NCBI GenBank assembly: GCA_031553675.1
Contig: JAVBLF010000049.1
Coordinates: forward strand, 1-56,789
Direction: 5' to 3'
Source of the DNA: JAVBLF01 sp031553675
Lineage (GTDB): Bacteria; Bacillota; Clostridia; Christensenellales; CALWSW01
Length of the DNA: 56,789 bases
Position 1 is the first letter of the stretch, and the number at the start of each line of letters is the position of its first letter. A model generated the notes under the pieces. It saw nothing but the letters and a program-made list of their open reading frames with translations, made no database searches and had not been told where the DNA came from. This document shows, in pieces, positions 8,754-16,974 of the stretch. The position numbers and the translations under genes are program-made.

Positions 8754-8784
8754 AAAAAGAGGAGTGGATCCCACTCCTCTTTTT
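8754..8784 (+). terminator. Terminator after VanZ
   Basis: GAGGAGTGG pairs with CCACTCCTC around a short loop, with flanking A-run and T-run, 15 bp after the VanZ stop. Confidence 0.85.
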
Positions 8785-8834
8785 GAGCGTGCTTTTTGTT
8801 CGTTTTTGCGGAAACCGATCTGCCTTTACTGATG

Positions 8835-9072
8835 CGAATCAAGGGTCACAAACCGAACGTATCGCGAGGCCGTTTGGTGCAACGGGCGATTGATAATCGC
8901 CCCTTCAGTCGCACAAACAAGGCTATCAGGATGTAGGGGCGATTATCGACGCCAATCAAGGGTTACGAACCGCAAGCCCAACGTGTCTGCCGTTTTGCTG
9001 CAACGGGCGATTGTTAATAGCCCCAAAAGTCGCAAAAAAAAGGGTAGCGGGATGTTGGGGCGGTTTTAAATC
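8835..9072. repeat. Two-copy diverged tandem repeat, about 117 bp per unit
   Basis: Unit 1 runs about 8835-8951 and unit 2 about 8952-9072. Both begin with AATCAAGGGT, pass through CAACGGGCGATT and end with a GATGTNGGGGCG motif. Each holds a hairpin-forming GGGCGATT/AATCGCCC-type palindrome, better preserved in unit 1. The spacing between matching AATC motifs is exactly 117. No coding frame is kept. It fills most of the 389-bp gap between VanZ and the DUF362 gene. Confidence 0.75.
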
Positions 9073-9127
9073 GGCCCCCTGTAAAACCCATCTTATTTCT
9101 CCAGCGGATTCCAACCCATGATTCGCA

Positions 9128-10255
9128 TTACTGAACTTTGATCAGATCGTATGCCCGCGAACCCAGGCCGATTTTCTCCGCGTGTTCGAGGCAGGACTTG
9201 TATTCCGCCTCGGGCATGGAATTCTTGAAATGATCGTGGTGGTCGACGAAATCCGTAGCCGACATGTGATCGCTGAGCAGGCTGTTGGGGAGGGGGTGCG
9301 CTTGCAAACAGGCGTCGGCGCAAGCCTGATCAAGGGCCAGCGGGTCGAAGGAAGCGAAGATGCCGATGTTCGGCAAAATGGGAGCGTCGTTTTCGCTGTG
9401 GCAATCGCAGTAAGGAGAGACGTCCACGATCAAAGAAATGTGGAAGTTCTGCCTGCCGTTGATCGCGGCTTTGGCGTATTCCGCCATGCGGCAGTTGAGC
9501 GCCTGGGGCGCCGAAAAATCGGGGACGTCGATGGCGTCGAAGCTACAAGCCCCGATACAGCGGCCACAGCCGACGCAATGGTCGGGGTCGATCCGCATGC
9601 GTTGGCTGCTTTCGTCGAACACGAGCCCGTCGTTGGCGCAGTGGGGCAGACAGCGCTTGCAGCCTTTGCAGGCTTCGGGAATGACGATGGGCTTACCGTT
9701 GGAGTGCTGCTCTTTTTTTCCGGCGCGCGAACCGCTGCCCATGCCGATGTTCTTGATCGCGCCGCCAAAGCCCGTCAGCTCGTGGCCTTTGAAGTGCGAC
9801 AGGCTGATGAGCACGTCGGCGTCGAGGATGGCGCGTCCGATCTTAGCCGTCTTGACGTATTCGCCATTGACAGGCACTTCGACGTCGTCCGTGCCTTTCA
9901 GACCGTCACCGATCAGGATGGGACATCCCACGGTCAGGGGGGTAAATCCGTTTTCCCACGCGCAGTAGAGGTGTTCGATGGCGTTTTTCCGGCTTCCCGG
10001 ATAGAGCGTATTGCAGTCCGTCAGGAAGGGAATGCCGCCCGCTTCTTTCACGACGTCGGCGACGGCCTTCGCGTAGTTGGGGCGTAGAAAGCTGAGGTTG
10101 CCCAATTCCCCAAAGTGCATTTTGATCGCGACGAACTTTCTCTCCATGTCGATCTGATCGATGCCGGCGGCGCGGATCAAGCGTTTCAGCTTCGAAGGGA
10201 GTCCGTCTCCCTGCTTGGTGCGAAAATCTGTGAAGTATACATGTGATTTCGTCAT
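9128..10255 (-). CDS. DUF362 protein with two 4Fe-4S clusters
   Basis: A 375-residue protein. The N-terminal part is the DUF362 domain (VYFTDFRTK, then KMHFGELGN, SHFKGHELTGFGGAIKNIGMG), followed by a bacterial ferredoxin module with CKGCKRCLPHC and CVGCGRCIGAC, each a CxxCxxCxxxC site. Such proteins are redox proteins of unproven role common in anaerobes. The start at 10255 follows AAAGGAAAAG; an upstream in-frame start lacks this spacing. It is not in an operon with argH, since a terminator-like hairpin lies between them. Confidence 0.88.
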   Translation of the reverse strand: MTKSHVYFTDFRTKQGDGLPSKLKRLIRAAGIDQIDMERKFVAIKMHFGELGNLSFLRPNYAKAVADVVKEAGGIPFLTDCNTLYPGSRKNAIEHLYCAWENGFTPLTVGCPILIGDGLKGTDDVEVPVNGEYVKTAKIGRAILDADVLISLSHFKGHELTGFGGAIKNIGMGSGSRAGKKEQHSNGKPIVIPEACKGCKRCLPHCANDGLVFDESSQRMRIDPDHCVGCGRCIGACSFDAIDVPDFSAPQALNCRMAEYAKAAINGRQNFHISLIVDVSPYCDCHSENDAPILPNIGIFASFDPLALDQACADACLQAHPLPNSLLSDHMSATDFVDHHDHFKNSMPEAEYKSCLEHAEKIGLGSRAYDLIKVQ

Positions 10256-10428
10256 CTTTTCCTTTGCCTCCACCAAAACGATGCGATCACTCCGTTTTCG
10301 CGTGGCGATTGCGGATTGACCGGTCTGTTTGTCTCTCCCCGTAGCCCCACAAAAGGGGCGTGAAAGTGCCTCATTATAGCATTATCCGAGGGCATCCGCA
10401 ACCGCGCGTCGGGATGAAATGGACCCGC

Positions 10429-10461
10429 AAAACGCCCCCTCCGAAACCGGAAGGGGCGTTT
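10429..10461 (-). terminator. Terminator after argH
   Basis: AAACGCCCCTTCC pairs with GGAGGGGGCGTTT on the minus strand, followed by TTTTGC, about 55 bp beyond the argH stop. Confidence 0.65.
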
Positions 10462-10516
10462 GCTTCGATGGGACGTTTGCTTTGCGTGTGCGCAGTACGG
10501 GTTTGGATCCAGTTGC

Positions 10517-11902
10517 TTAGGACCGGAACGCGCCGAGCCAAGCACGGCCGACAGCGATCTGCCGATGGACGTCCGAGGGTGCCGTGCCGCCGAAGGAGGT
10601 GCGCGCGTTGACGCAGCCTTCCATGGACAAGTCGGGGAGGCGCACCGTTTCGAAACGCGCGTCGATGGCGACGAGGTCGTCCTGTGTCAGGTCGGGGAAA
10701 TCGCAGCCCTTCTTTTCGCAGCACTTGACCATCTTGCCGACGATCTCGTGTGCGTCGCGGAAGGGAATCTGTTGCAGCACGAGGCTTTCGGCGAGGTCGG
10801 TGGCCGTCAGGAAGCCCTTTTTCATCTGCTTGCGGATCTCGTCGAGGCGGAACTCCGTCTTGCCGATCATGCTGGCCAGGATGGCCGTGGCGTTTTTCCA
10901 GGTGTCGATCGCGTCGAAGAGCGCTTCCTTGTCTTCCTGGAAGTCCTTGTTAAAGGCGAGGGGCGTGCCCTTCATGATGGTCAGCACCGTGATCAAGTCG
11001 CCGTAAACGCGGCCGACCTTGCCGCGGAGCAGCTCGGCGATGTCCGGATTCTTTTTTTGCGGCATGATGCTGCTGCCGGTGCAAAAGCTATCGTCGATGG
11101 CGATGTAGCTGAATTCCTGCGAGTTCCAATACACGAATTCCTCGGCAAAGCGCGAGATGTGCATGAGCGAGATCGACGCGGCGCTCAGGAATTCGAGCTG
11201 GTAGTCGCGGTCGCTGACGGCATCCATGGCGTTTTCTGACGGGGCGGCAAAGCCGAGCAGCTCCGTCGTGCGGTGGCGGTCGATGGGGAGCGTCGTTCCG
11301 GCCAGCGCGCAGGAGCCCAAGGGGTTTTCGTTGCCGCGGTCGTAGGCATCCTTGAGACGCTCCAGATCGCGCCGGAACATCTGGAAATAGGCCATCAAAT
11401 GAAAGCCGATCGTGACGGGCTGGGCATGCTGCATGTGGGTAAAGCCCACCATGATCGCGTCGGCGTACTGCTCGGCTTTTTCGAGAAGCACCGTTTCGAG
11501 CGTCACGAGCGCCTCAAAGATCGTCTCGGTTTGGCGCTTGAGGTAGAGTCGCGTGTCAACCTGGCACTGGTCGTTGCGGCTGCGCGCGGTGTGAAGCTTC
11601 TTTCCCAGCACGCCCAGACGGTCGATCAACGTCGCTTCGACGGCCATATGAATGTCCTCTTGTTTGACCGTAAACGTCAGGCTGCCGTCGGCGATCTCAC
11701 GCCGGATCGCTTCGAGCGCGGCGACGATCTGATCCTTCTCATCGGCGGGCATGAGGCCCACTTCGCTGAGCATGGTCACGTGCGCAATGCTCCCGTCGAT
11801 GTCGCAGTCGTACATGACTTTGTCAAAACCGATCGAGGCGTTAAACGCTTCGACCATCGCATCCATTTCTTTTTCGAATCGGCCAGCCCATAAATTTGCC
11901 AC
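10517..11902 (-). CDS. argH: Argininosuccinate lyase
   Basis: A 461-residue enzyme of the fumarase/aspartase superfamily that splits argininosuccinate into arginine and fumarate, the last step of arginine synthesis. The superfamily signature GSSIMPQKKNPD is present, as are TARSRNDQ and HMQHAQPVT. Length is usual. The start is a GTG at 11902 (protein beginning with MANLWAGRF), 8 bases after AAGGAG; a TTG farther upstream would overlap its own ribosome site and is rejected. argG is not adjacent in this window. Confidence 0.96.
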   Translation of the reverse strand: MANLWAGRFEKEMDAMVEAFNASIGFDKVMYDCDIDGSIAHVTMLSEVGLMPADEKDQIVAALEAIRREIADGSLTFTVKQEDIHMAVEATLIDRLGVLGKKLHTARSRNDQCQVDTRLYLKRQTETIFEALVTLETVLLEKAEQYADAIMVGFTHMQHAQPVTIGFHLMAYFQMFRRDLERLKDAYDRGNENPLGSCALAGTTLPIDRHRTTELLGFAAPSENAMDAVSDRDYQLEFLSAASISLMHISRFAEEFVYWNSQEFSYIAIDDSFCTGSSIMPQKKNPDIAELLRGKVGRVYGDLITVLTIMKGTPLAFNKDFQEDKEALFDAIDTWKNATAILASMIGKTEFRLDEIRKQMKKGFLTATDLAESLVLQQIPFRDAHEIVGKMVKCCEKKGCDFPDLTQDDLVAIDARFETVRLPDLSMEGCVNARTSFGGTAPSDVHRQIAVGRAWLGAFRS

Positions 11903-12032
11903 GAACAACACTCCTTCTTGTATCAATTTGCTATGGGAATAACAGCAATTAGCGTGCCAATTTTGCGCACATCATCGAAGGCAAGGCTCGGCCGCTTCGT
12001 CGGGGCGGCGAAAGGGGGCACGCAGAAGGAAA

Positions 12033-12073
12033 TAGGCCGATAATAAGGCCTGAATATCGCATTATTAGGCCGA
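12033..12073 (+). promoter_or_regulatory. Candidate enhancer (activator-binding) site
   Basis: GGCCGATAAT (12035-12044) and ATTATTAGGCC (12061-12071) form an imperfect inverted repeat about 26 bp centre to centre. The site is 60-100 bp upstream of the sigma-54 promoter, where bacterial enhancer-binding proteins usually bind. That the activator at 20293-22365 binds here is inference. Confidence 0.4.
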
Positions 12074-12133
12074 ATCAAAGCGCGAAACAGGACGGATACC
12101 GGCGACGAAGGCGCTTCTGGCACTGCTTCCATT

Positions 12134-12150
12134 TTGGCATGAAATTTGCT
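12134..12150 (+). promoter_or_regulatory. Sigma-54 (-24/-12) promoter of the racemase operon
   Basis: TTGGCATGAAATTTGCT matches the consensus TGGCAYG-N4-TTGC with one allowed C/T difference. The GG at 12136-12137 and GC at 12148-12149 are 12 bp apart as required. Predicted transcription start is near 12160, giving a leader of about 80 nt. Both rpoN and a sigma-54 activator gene are in the same window. Confidence 0.8.
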
Positions 12151-12240
12151 TTTCATCCATCATCGGCATTCCGCGCGGTGCTCGCGCAAAACCGAGCGGC
12201 AAGCGGATGCAAATCAACGTAGCAGGAGGACGCGATCGCG

Positions 12241-12957
12241 ATGCGGATCAAGATCATCAACCCCGACTACGGATTGACGCCCGAAGCGTTGCGTCACCGG
12301 GAAACCAAACTCGCAGCGGTTTGCCGCGCGGACACGATACTCGATATGGAGTGCGTGCAAGCGACCGAAGTCTTCATCGATTCCCAGAAGGACATCGCCC
12401 TCGCCGGACGGGAGCTTGTCGAGATCGCCGTCCGAGCCGAACGAGACGGCTACGACGCCGTCGTGCTCTACTGCGGCAGCGACCCCGCCATTGCCGCGAT
12501 CCGCGAGATGCTCCGCATCCCGGTCGTCGGCGGCGGAAACGCGTCCTTTGCCTTTGCCAACGCGCTGGGCTACAGCTTTTCCCTTCTGACGACGGGCGGG
12601 AAGCGCAATCCGGAAAAGCGAAACTTCGTGTCGTCGCTCGGCTACCAAAGCGAGCGCCTTCGCTCGATCCGCAGCGTGACCGTTTCGGAAGCGGACATCC
12701 ACGGCGACCGCGACAAAACCATGCGCCTGCTCGCCGACGCGATCGAAACGTGCGCGCGCGATGACGGCGCCGAAGTGATCGTGTTGGGCTGCCTGAGCTT
12801 CCTCGGCTATGCGCGCGAACTCACGCAAATGACCGGCCTGCCGGTCATCGATCCGTGTTACGCGCCCCTTTTGCTGGCCGAAAGCCTCGTCGCCATGGGG
12901 CTTTCCCACAGCAAGGTTTCTTATCCCTATCCTCCCGTGACGGAGCTGCCCCAATGA
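12241..12957 (+). CDS. Aspartate/glutamate/hydantoin racemase family protein
   Basis: A 238-residue cofactor-independent racemase-type enzyme. The two catalytic cysteines expected in the family are visible: C78 in VVLYCGSDPAI and C184 in VIVLGCLSFLGY. The CxxDP context resembles the hydantoin and allantoin racemase branch more than MurI. It likely interconverts enantiomers of a cyclic amide or amino acid so that one can be hydrolysed. It starts 10 bases after an AGGAGG and its stop overlaps the next gene (ATGA). It is the first gene after the sigma-54 promoter. Substrate is not known. Confidence 0.82.
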   Translation: MRIKIINPDYGLTPEALRHRETKLAAVCRADTILDMECVQATEVFIDSQKDIALAGRELVEIAVRAERDGYDAVVLYCGSDPAIAAIREMLRIPVVGGGNASFAFANALGYSFSLLTTGGKRNPEKRNFVSSLGYQSERLRSIRSVTVSEADIHGDRDKTMRLLADAIETCARDDGAEVIVLGCLSFLGYARELTQMTGLPVIDPCYAPLLLAESLVAMGLSHSKVSYPYPPVTELPQ

Positions 12958-13820
12958 CAACAGAAAAGAGGGATCGCAAATTGGAATCCATCCAATGGCC
13001 GGGCGGCGAGCGATGTGCGGCCTTTTTCGGCCTCGACGTCGACGCCGACCTGATCTGGCGCAACATGTCGCGCGATGAGCCGAACGGCACAGCTTACCTT
13101 CGATCCGTGTCGAACGGCGTCTACGGCCCCAAGCGCTGCGTGCGTCGCATGCTCGACCTCTTTCGCGACTACGGCATCGTGGCGACCTTCTTCGTGCCCG
13201 GTTGGGTGGCGGAGCGCTACCCCGATTTGCTGGAACAATTTTTGAAAGACGGCCACGAGATCGGACACCACGGCTACCTCCACGAAAAGTTCACCGGCCT
13301 GTCCGTCGAAGCGCAAAGCGAGATCCTCGAACGCTGCCGCACGATTTTCGAACGGCAGACCGGCGTGCCGGGCGTGGGCTTCCGCGCGCCGTCGAGCGAC
13401 TGGGACCCCCAGACGGCGAAGATCCTGCACGATCTGGGCTTCTCCTACTCCTCGACCATGCGCGGCGATGACCGCCCTTACCGCACGGTGTTCGACGGCG
13501 TCCCCTCGGATTTGATCGAAATCCCCTCGACCGTCGACCTCGACGACTACTCCTACACCGTCTACAGCATCTTGCCCAAGGAACCATCCGGACTCGATCG
13601 CATCGCGGGCTTTGAACACCTTTTGGACAACCAGATCCGCGAATTCGACGGCTGCCACCGCTTCGGTCTCTGTTACCCGCTCATGCTCCATCCCCAGGTG
13701 AGCGGCAGTCCGGGGCGCCTGCTCATGCTCGAAAAACTGATCCAGCACATCCTGGACAAGGGCGACGTCTGGGTCGCAACCGGGGAAGAAATCGCGGCGC
13801 ATTGGAGGGAAACGTACTGA
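12954..13820 (+). CDS. Polysaccharide-deacetylase-fold hydrolase, PuuE-like, copy 1
   Basis: A 288-residue NodB-homology protein. Motifs in order: FFGLDVDAD (Asp pair, 28-32), GHEIGHHGYLHE (H106 and H110), GFRAPSSDW (R144) and MLHPQV near 240, with SGSPGR after it. This order matches the PuuE allantoinase and PgdA-like branch, which acts on small cyclic amides or peptidoglycan. It starts in the ATGA overlap with the racemase gene and ends in an overlap with the next gene. The racemase partner makes a cyclic amide substrate more likely than a polymer; it has no signal peptide, so it acts inside the cell. Confidence 0.82.
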   Translation: MTTEKRDRKLESIQWPGGERCAAFFGLDVDADLIWRNMSRDEPNGTAYLRSVSNGVYGPKRCVRRMLDLFRDYGIVATFFVPGWVAERYPDLLEQFLKDGHEIGHHGYLHEKFTGLSVEAQSEILERCRTIFERQTGVPGVGFRAPSSDWDPQTAKILHDLGFSYSSTMRGDDRPYRTVFDGVPSDLIEIPSTVDLDDYSYTVYSILPKEPSGLDRIAGFEHLLDNQIREFDGCHRFGLCYPLMLHPQVSGSPGRLLMLEKLIQHILDKGDVWVATGEEIAAHWRETY

Positions 13821-14638
13821 TGGAAGCCAAAATTCCCGTCTCACTTACCGTGCATCTCACCGGCGAGTACTTTCTCCTGAGCCAGTTCCCGCAGATCCAG
13901 GGCTGCCCCAAAACGCTGTCGGTCGGCCAATACGGCCTGCACCGCGGCCTGGGGCGCGTGCTCGACGTCGCGAAGGAAAGAGGCATCCCCTGCACCTTCT
14001 TCGTCACGGGCGCGATCGCCCAGCAATCCCCGCACGCGATCGCCGCCATCGCCGACGGCGGGCACGAGATCGCCAACCACGGCTGGGAACACGAAAACTT
14101 CGCCATCCTCTCCTACGACGAACAGGCGGCGCGGCTCGCTAAGACGAACGCCGTGCTCCGCGACCTGACAGGCCAAACGCCGGTGGGCTTCCGCGCGCCA
14201 ATGGCGGGCGATTTCACCGCCGATACCCTGCGTGCGCTGAACGAAGCCGGTTTCGCGTATTCCAGCTCGTGCTACGACGACGACGAACCCTATTTCGCAG
14301 AACTGGATGGACAAGCGACGAAGCTCGTCGAGATCCCGGTGAAGTGGACGCTCTACGACCTGCCTTACTTTCTTTTGAGCTTTACGCCAGCGTTCCCGAC
14401 CGGACAGAGCCGCGTCGCGCAGTACACCCAGGTGCTGAACAACTGGAAAGTCGAATACGAGGGAGCGGAACGCTTTCAGCTGCCCTACATCCTCCAGGTC
14501 GATACGCAGACCATCGCCAAGCCCGGACGCATCGGCCTTCTCGAAGAGATACTGGACTTCATCCAATCCCGCGGGACGGGCGCGTTTTCGACCATGCGCG
14601 ACATGGCGTCGTCGTTCGCGGCGCAGCACGCGCGGTAG
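13820..14638 (+). CDS. Polysaccharide-deacetylase-fold protein, copy 2, degenerate motif 1
   Basis: A 272-residue paralogue of the preceding protein. It keeps GHEIANHGWEHE (H87, H91) and GFRAPMAGDF, but the Asp-pair motif is replaced by VSLTVHLTGE and the late His motif by LQVDTQTI, although the following PGR is kept. It starts at an ATG overlapping the previous stop (TGATG). It could be a metal-free enzyme, as reported for PuuE allantoinase, or a non-catalytic partner in a heterodimer. No signal peptide. A 93-bp gap without a terminator leads to the transporter genes. Confidence 0.78.
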   Translation: MEAKIPVSLTVHLTGEYFLLSQFPQIQGCPKTLSVGQYGLHRGLGRVLDVAKERGIPCTFFVTGAIAQQSPHAIAAIADGGHEIANHGWEHENFAILSYDEQAARLAKTNAVLRDLTGQTPVGFRAPMAGDFTADTLRALNEAGFAYSSSCYDDDEPYFAELDGQATKLVEIPVKWTLYDLPYFLLSFTPAFPTGQSRVAQYTQVLNNWKVEYEGAERFQLPYILQVDTQTIAKPGRIGLLEEILDFIQSRGTGAFSTMRDMASSFAAQHAR

Positions 14639-14731
14639 ACAAGCCGAAAACCGCCCCCCGCTCCCCCCTGATGTGTATACTATCGGGCAGGGCCCGTACC
14701 CCAATAATCATGTGAAAGGTGGATTCCTCCT

Positions 14732-16000
14732 ATGAAAAAACGGAACATCGCCGCACTCCTGCTTTCTTCTCTCCTCCTGGTCGGCATGGCGGCGGGCTGC
14801 GGCCCCAAACCGGCCGAAGAAAAGCCTGCAACGGGTTCGGACGCTGCAACAGAAAAGGCTGCCCCCGAAGCTGCCGCGGACGACGTGATCCGCATCGGCT
14901 TTGTCGGCCCGCTGACGGGCGACTCGGCTGCGTGGGGCATCGCGCAGAAGAACGCCATCGAGATCCGCGTCGCCAAGCAGAACGAAGCGGGCGGCCTCCT
15001 CGGCAAGCAGATCAAACTCTTTAGCTACGACAACCGCGAAGACCCCGTCGAGTCGGTCAACGCCGCGCGCAAGCTCATCGAGCAGGACAAGGTCGTCGCC
15101 ATCCTCGGACCGAACAACTCGATCTGCGGCCAGGCGATGAACACCGTCGTCGAAGAGTACAAGATCCCCATGCTTTGCACGAACACGACGCTCGAAACCG
15201 TCACGGTCGACGACGACGGCAACGCCCGCCCCTATGCCTTCCGCGCGATCATGGTCGAGCGCGCCTATGTCAAGTCGGTCGTCGATTACATGTACGACAA
15301 GGTGGGCGCGCGCACGGCTGCCTGCCTCTACATCCTGAGCAACGAGACGAACGTCGTCATGGTCAACACCTTTGACGAGCTGTGGAAGGCCAAGGGCGGC
15401 CAGGTCGTGGCGTCCGAGACGACGGCTTCCGCCGACGACGTCGATTTCCGCGCCCAGCTCACGAAGATCAAAGACCTCAACCCCGACATCATCTTCTCGC
15501 CCTTCACCTACAAGCAGATCATCCTCATGGGCCAGCAGGCGCGCGAACTCGGCATCACATCGCAGTTCTGCGGCTGTGACACCTGGTTCCAGGTCAACAT
15601 TCCCAAGTCGGCCGGCGAACAGCTCGAAGGCTGTGTCGCGATCGCCTCGCTCGACGTCAGCAGCCCCGTGCTCGACCCGATCAAGGCCGAATACAAGGAA
15701 TTCTTCGGCGAAGATCAGACCCTGCTGGACGGCGGCACCGACCCCTACTACGGCTACGATGCTTTCATGATGCTGAAAAAGGCCATCGAAGACAAGGGCG
15801 CTTACGACAGCGCATCGATCCGCGACGGTCTGGAAAACCTCAAAGACGTCCAAGGCTGCGTCGGCTCGCTCAGCATGGACCCCGCCACCCACAACCCCAC
15901 CCGCGAGCTGGCGATCGTGACGATCAAAAAGCAGGCGGACGGCAGCTATGCCTATGAAACCCTGGGCACGGTCTTCGGCGACACGATCACCCTGAAGTAA
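14732..16000 (+). CDS. ABC transporter substrate-binding lipoprotein, LIV (LivJ-like) family
   Basis: A 422-residue lipoprotein. The signal peptide ends in a lipobox with C23 (GMAAGC). The mature part starts IRIGFVGPLTGDSAAWG, the hallmark of type I periplasmic-binding proteins for branched-chain amino acids and amides. It is followed by genes for two permeases and two ATPases, completing a HAAT-type importer. The ribosome site GAAAGGTGG is upstream. Ligand specificity cannot be read from sequence; the operon's racemase and hydrolases suggest a cyclic amide or related nitrogen compound rather than leucine. Confidence 0.9.
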   Translation: MKKRNIAALLLSSLLLVGMAAGCGPKPAEEKPATGSDAATEKAAPEAAADDVIRIGFVGPLTGDSAAWGIAQKNAIEIRVAKQNEAGGLLGKQIKLFSYDNREDPVESVNAARKLIEQDKVVAILGPNNSICGQAMNTVVEEYKIPMLCTNTTLETVTVDDDGNARPYAFRAIMVERAYVKSVVDYMYDKVGARTAACLYILSNETNVVMVNTFDELWKAKGGQVVASETTASADDVDFRAQLTKIKDLNPDIIFSPFTYKQIILMGQQARELGITSQFCGCDTWFQVNIPKSAGEQLEGCVAIASLDVSSPVLDPIKAEYKEFFGEDQTLLDGGTDPYYGYDAFMMLKKAIEDKGAYDSASIRDGLENLKDVQGCVGSLSMDPATHNPTRELAIVTIKKQADGSYAYETLGTVFGDTITLK

Positions 16001-16028
16001 AGGCCACGCCTTAACCCGGGTGTTCACG

Positions 16029-16060
16029 CGATGCGGGGCGGCATGGGCCGCTCCGTATCG
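16029..16060 (+). promoter_or_regulatory. Intercistronic hairpin between binding protein and permease genes
   Basis: CGATGCGGGGCGGC pairs with GCCGCTCCGTATCG around ATGG, with three mismatches. No T-run follows, so it is more likely an mRNA-stabilising structure or partial terminator that raises binding-protein expression than a full stop. Confidence 0.55.
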
Positions 16061-16080
16061 CTTCAAAAGGGGGAATCCAT

Positions 16081-16959
16081 ATCTTTGTACAACAATTGAT
16101 CAACGGCCTGTCGATCGGCAGCATCTACGCCCTCATGGCGGTGGGCTACTCCCTGATCTACAGCCTGTTGAACTTCACCAACTTCGCGCACGCCATTGCG
16201 GTCACGATCGGCGCCTATGTGAGCTTCTTTCTCTTCACGGTCATGGCGCCCAACCTCTACGTGGCTTTCTTTGTCGCCATGTGCTCGGGGGCGATCGTTT
16301 CGGTGCTAATCGAGATCGTCGTCTACCGCCGCATGCTGATCAAGCACAACAAAAAGCTCTACCTGATGATCGCCGGACTGGGCCTGTCGATGGTGGCGGA
16401 AAACCTACTGATTATCTACATCAGTTCCATATCGCAATTTTTCCCGAATGAACTGACGAACATGGGGACGATCAACCTCTTCGGCTACGGCGTCGGCAAG
16501 ATCGACCTGCTGATACTCGTCATGTCGATCGTCACGATGCTGCTCTTGCAGGCCTACATCACGTTCACAAAGGACGGCCTCGCGATCCGGAGCGCGTCGA
16601 AGAGCCTGGAATACACCTCCCTCATGGGCGTCAACCCCGACACGCTCCTGATGAAAGTCTTCATGATCGCCGGCATGCTGGCGGGCATCGCGGGCCTTTT
16701 TATGGGCATCAAGTACACCGCTTACCCCACGCTCGGCTCCGTTATGACGAACAAAGCCTTCGTCAGCGCCGTGTTGGGCGGATTGGGCAGCCTGCCCGGC
16801 GCGATCTTCGGCGCCTTTATCCTGGGTCTCTTGGAGGTCATGATCACCGGTTACGTATCGAGCGCGCTCCGCGACATGATCGCGTTCGGCGTACTGATCC
16901 TGGTGCTGATCGTACGGCCCACCGGACTGATGGGCAAGAGCTCGGACGACAAAGCATAG
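16081..16959 (+). CDS. LIV-type ABC transporter permease (LivH-like)
   Basis: A 292-residue permease with about eight helices. The family N-terminus FVQQLINGLSIGSIYALMAV is intact only if translation begins at ATC 16081, which sits 7 bases after AGGGGG; the first ordinary start codon in frame (TTG 16096) is 22 bases past the ribosome site. Either an unusual AUC start or a base error is possible. The C-terminal portion has GAIFGAFILGLLEVM, which matches LivH. It forms the importer with the genes before and after it. The ORF itself is certain; the start is not. Confidence 0.88.
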   Translation: MFVQQLINGLSIGSIYALMAVGYSLIYSLLNFTNFAHAIAVTIGAYVSFFLFTVMAPNLYVAFFVAMCSGAIVSVLIEIVVYRRMLIKHNKKLYLMIAGLGLSMVAENLLIIYISSISQFFPNELTNMGTINLFGYGVGKIDLLILVMSIVTMLLLQAYITFTKDGLAIRSASKSLEYTSLMGVNPDTLLMKVFMIAGMLAGIAGLFMGIKYTAYPTLGSVMTNKAFVSAVLGGLGSLPGAIFGAFILGLLEVMITGYVSSALRDMIAFGVLILVLIVRPTGLMGKSSDDKA

Positions 16960-16974
16960 GAAGGAGCGAATGAC

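Larger units (their letters stand above)
11903..12240. other. Divergent regulatory region argH / racemase operon
   Basis: This 338-bp gap contains the sigma-54 promoter at 12134-12150 and an imperfect inverted repeat at 12033-12073 described separately. Nothing in it looks coding. Confidence 0.8.
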
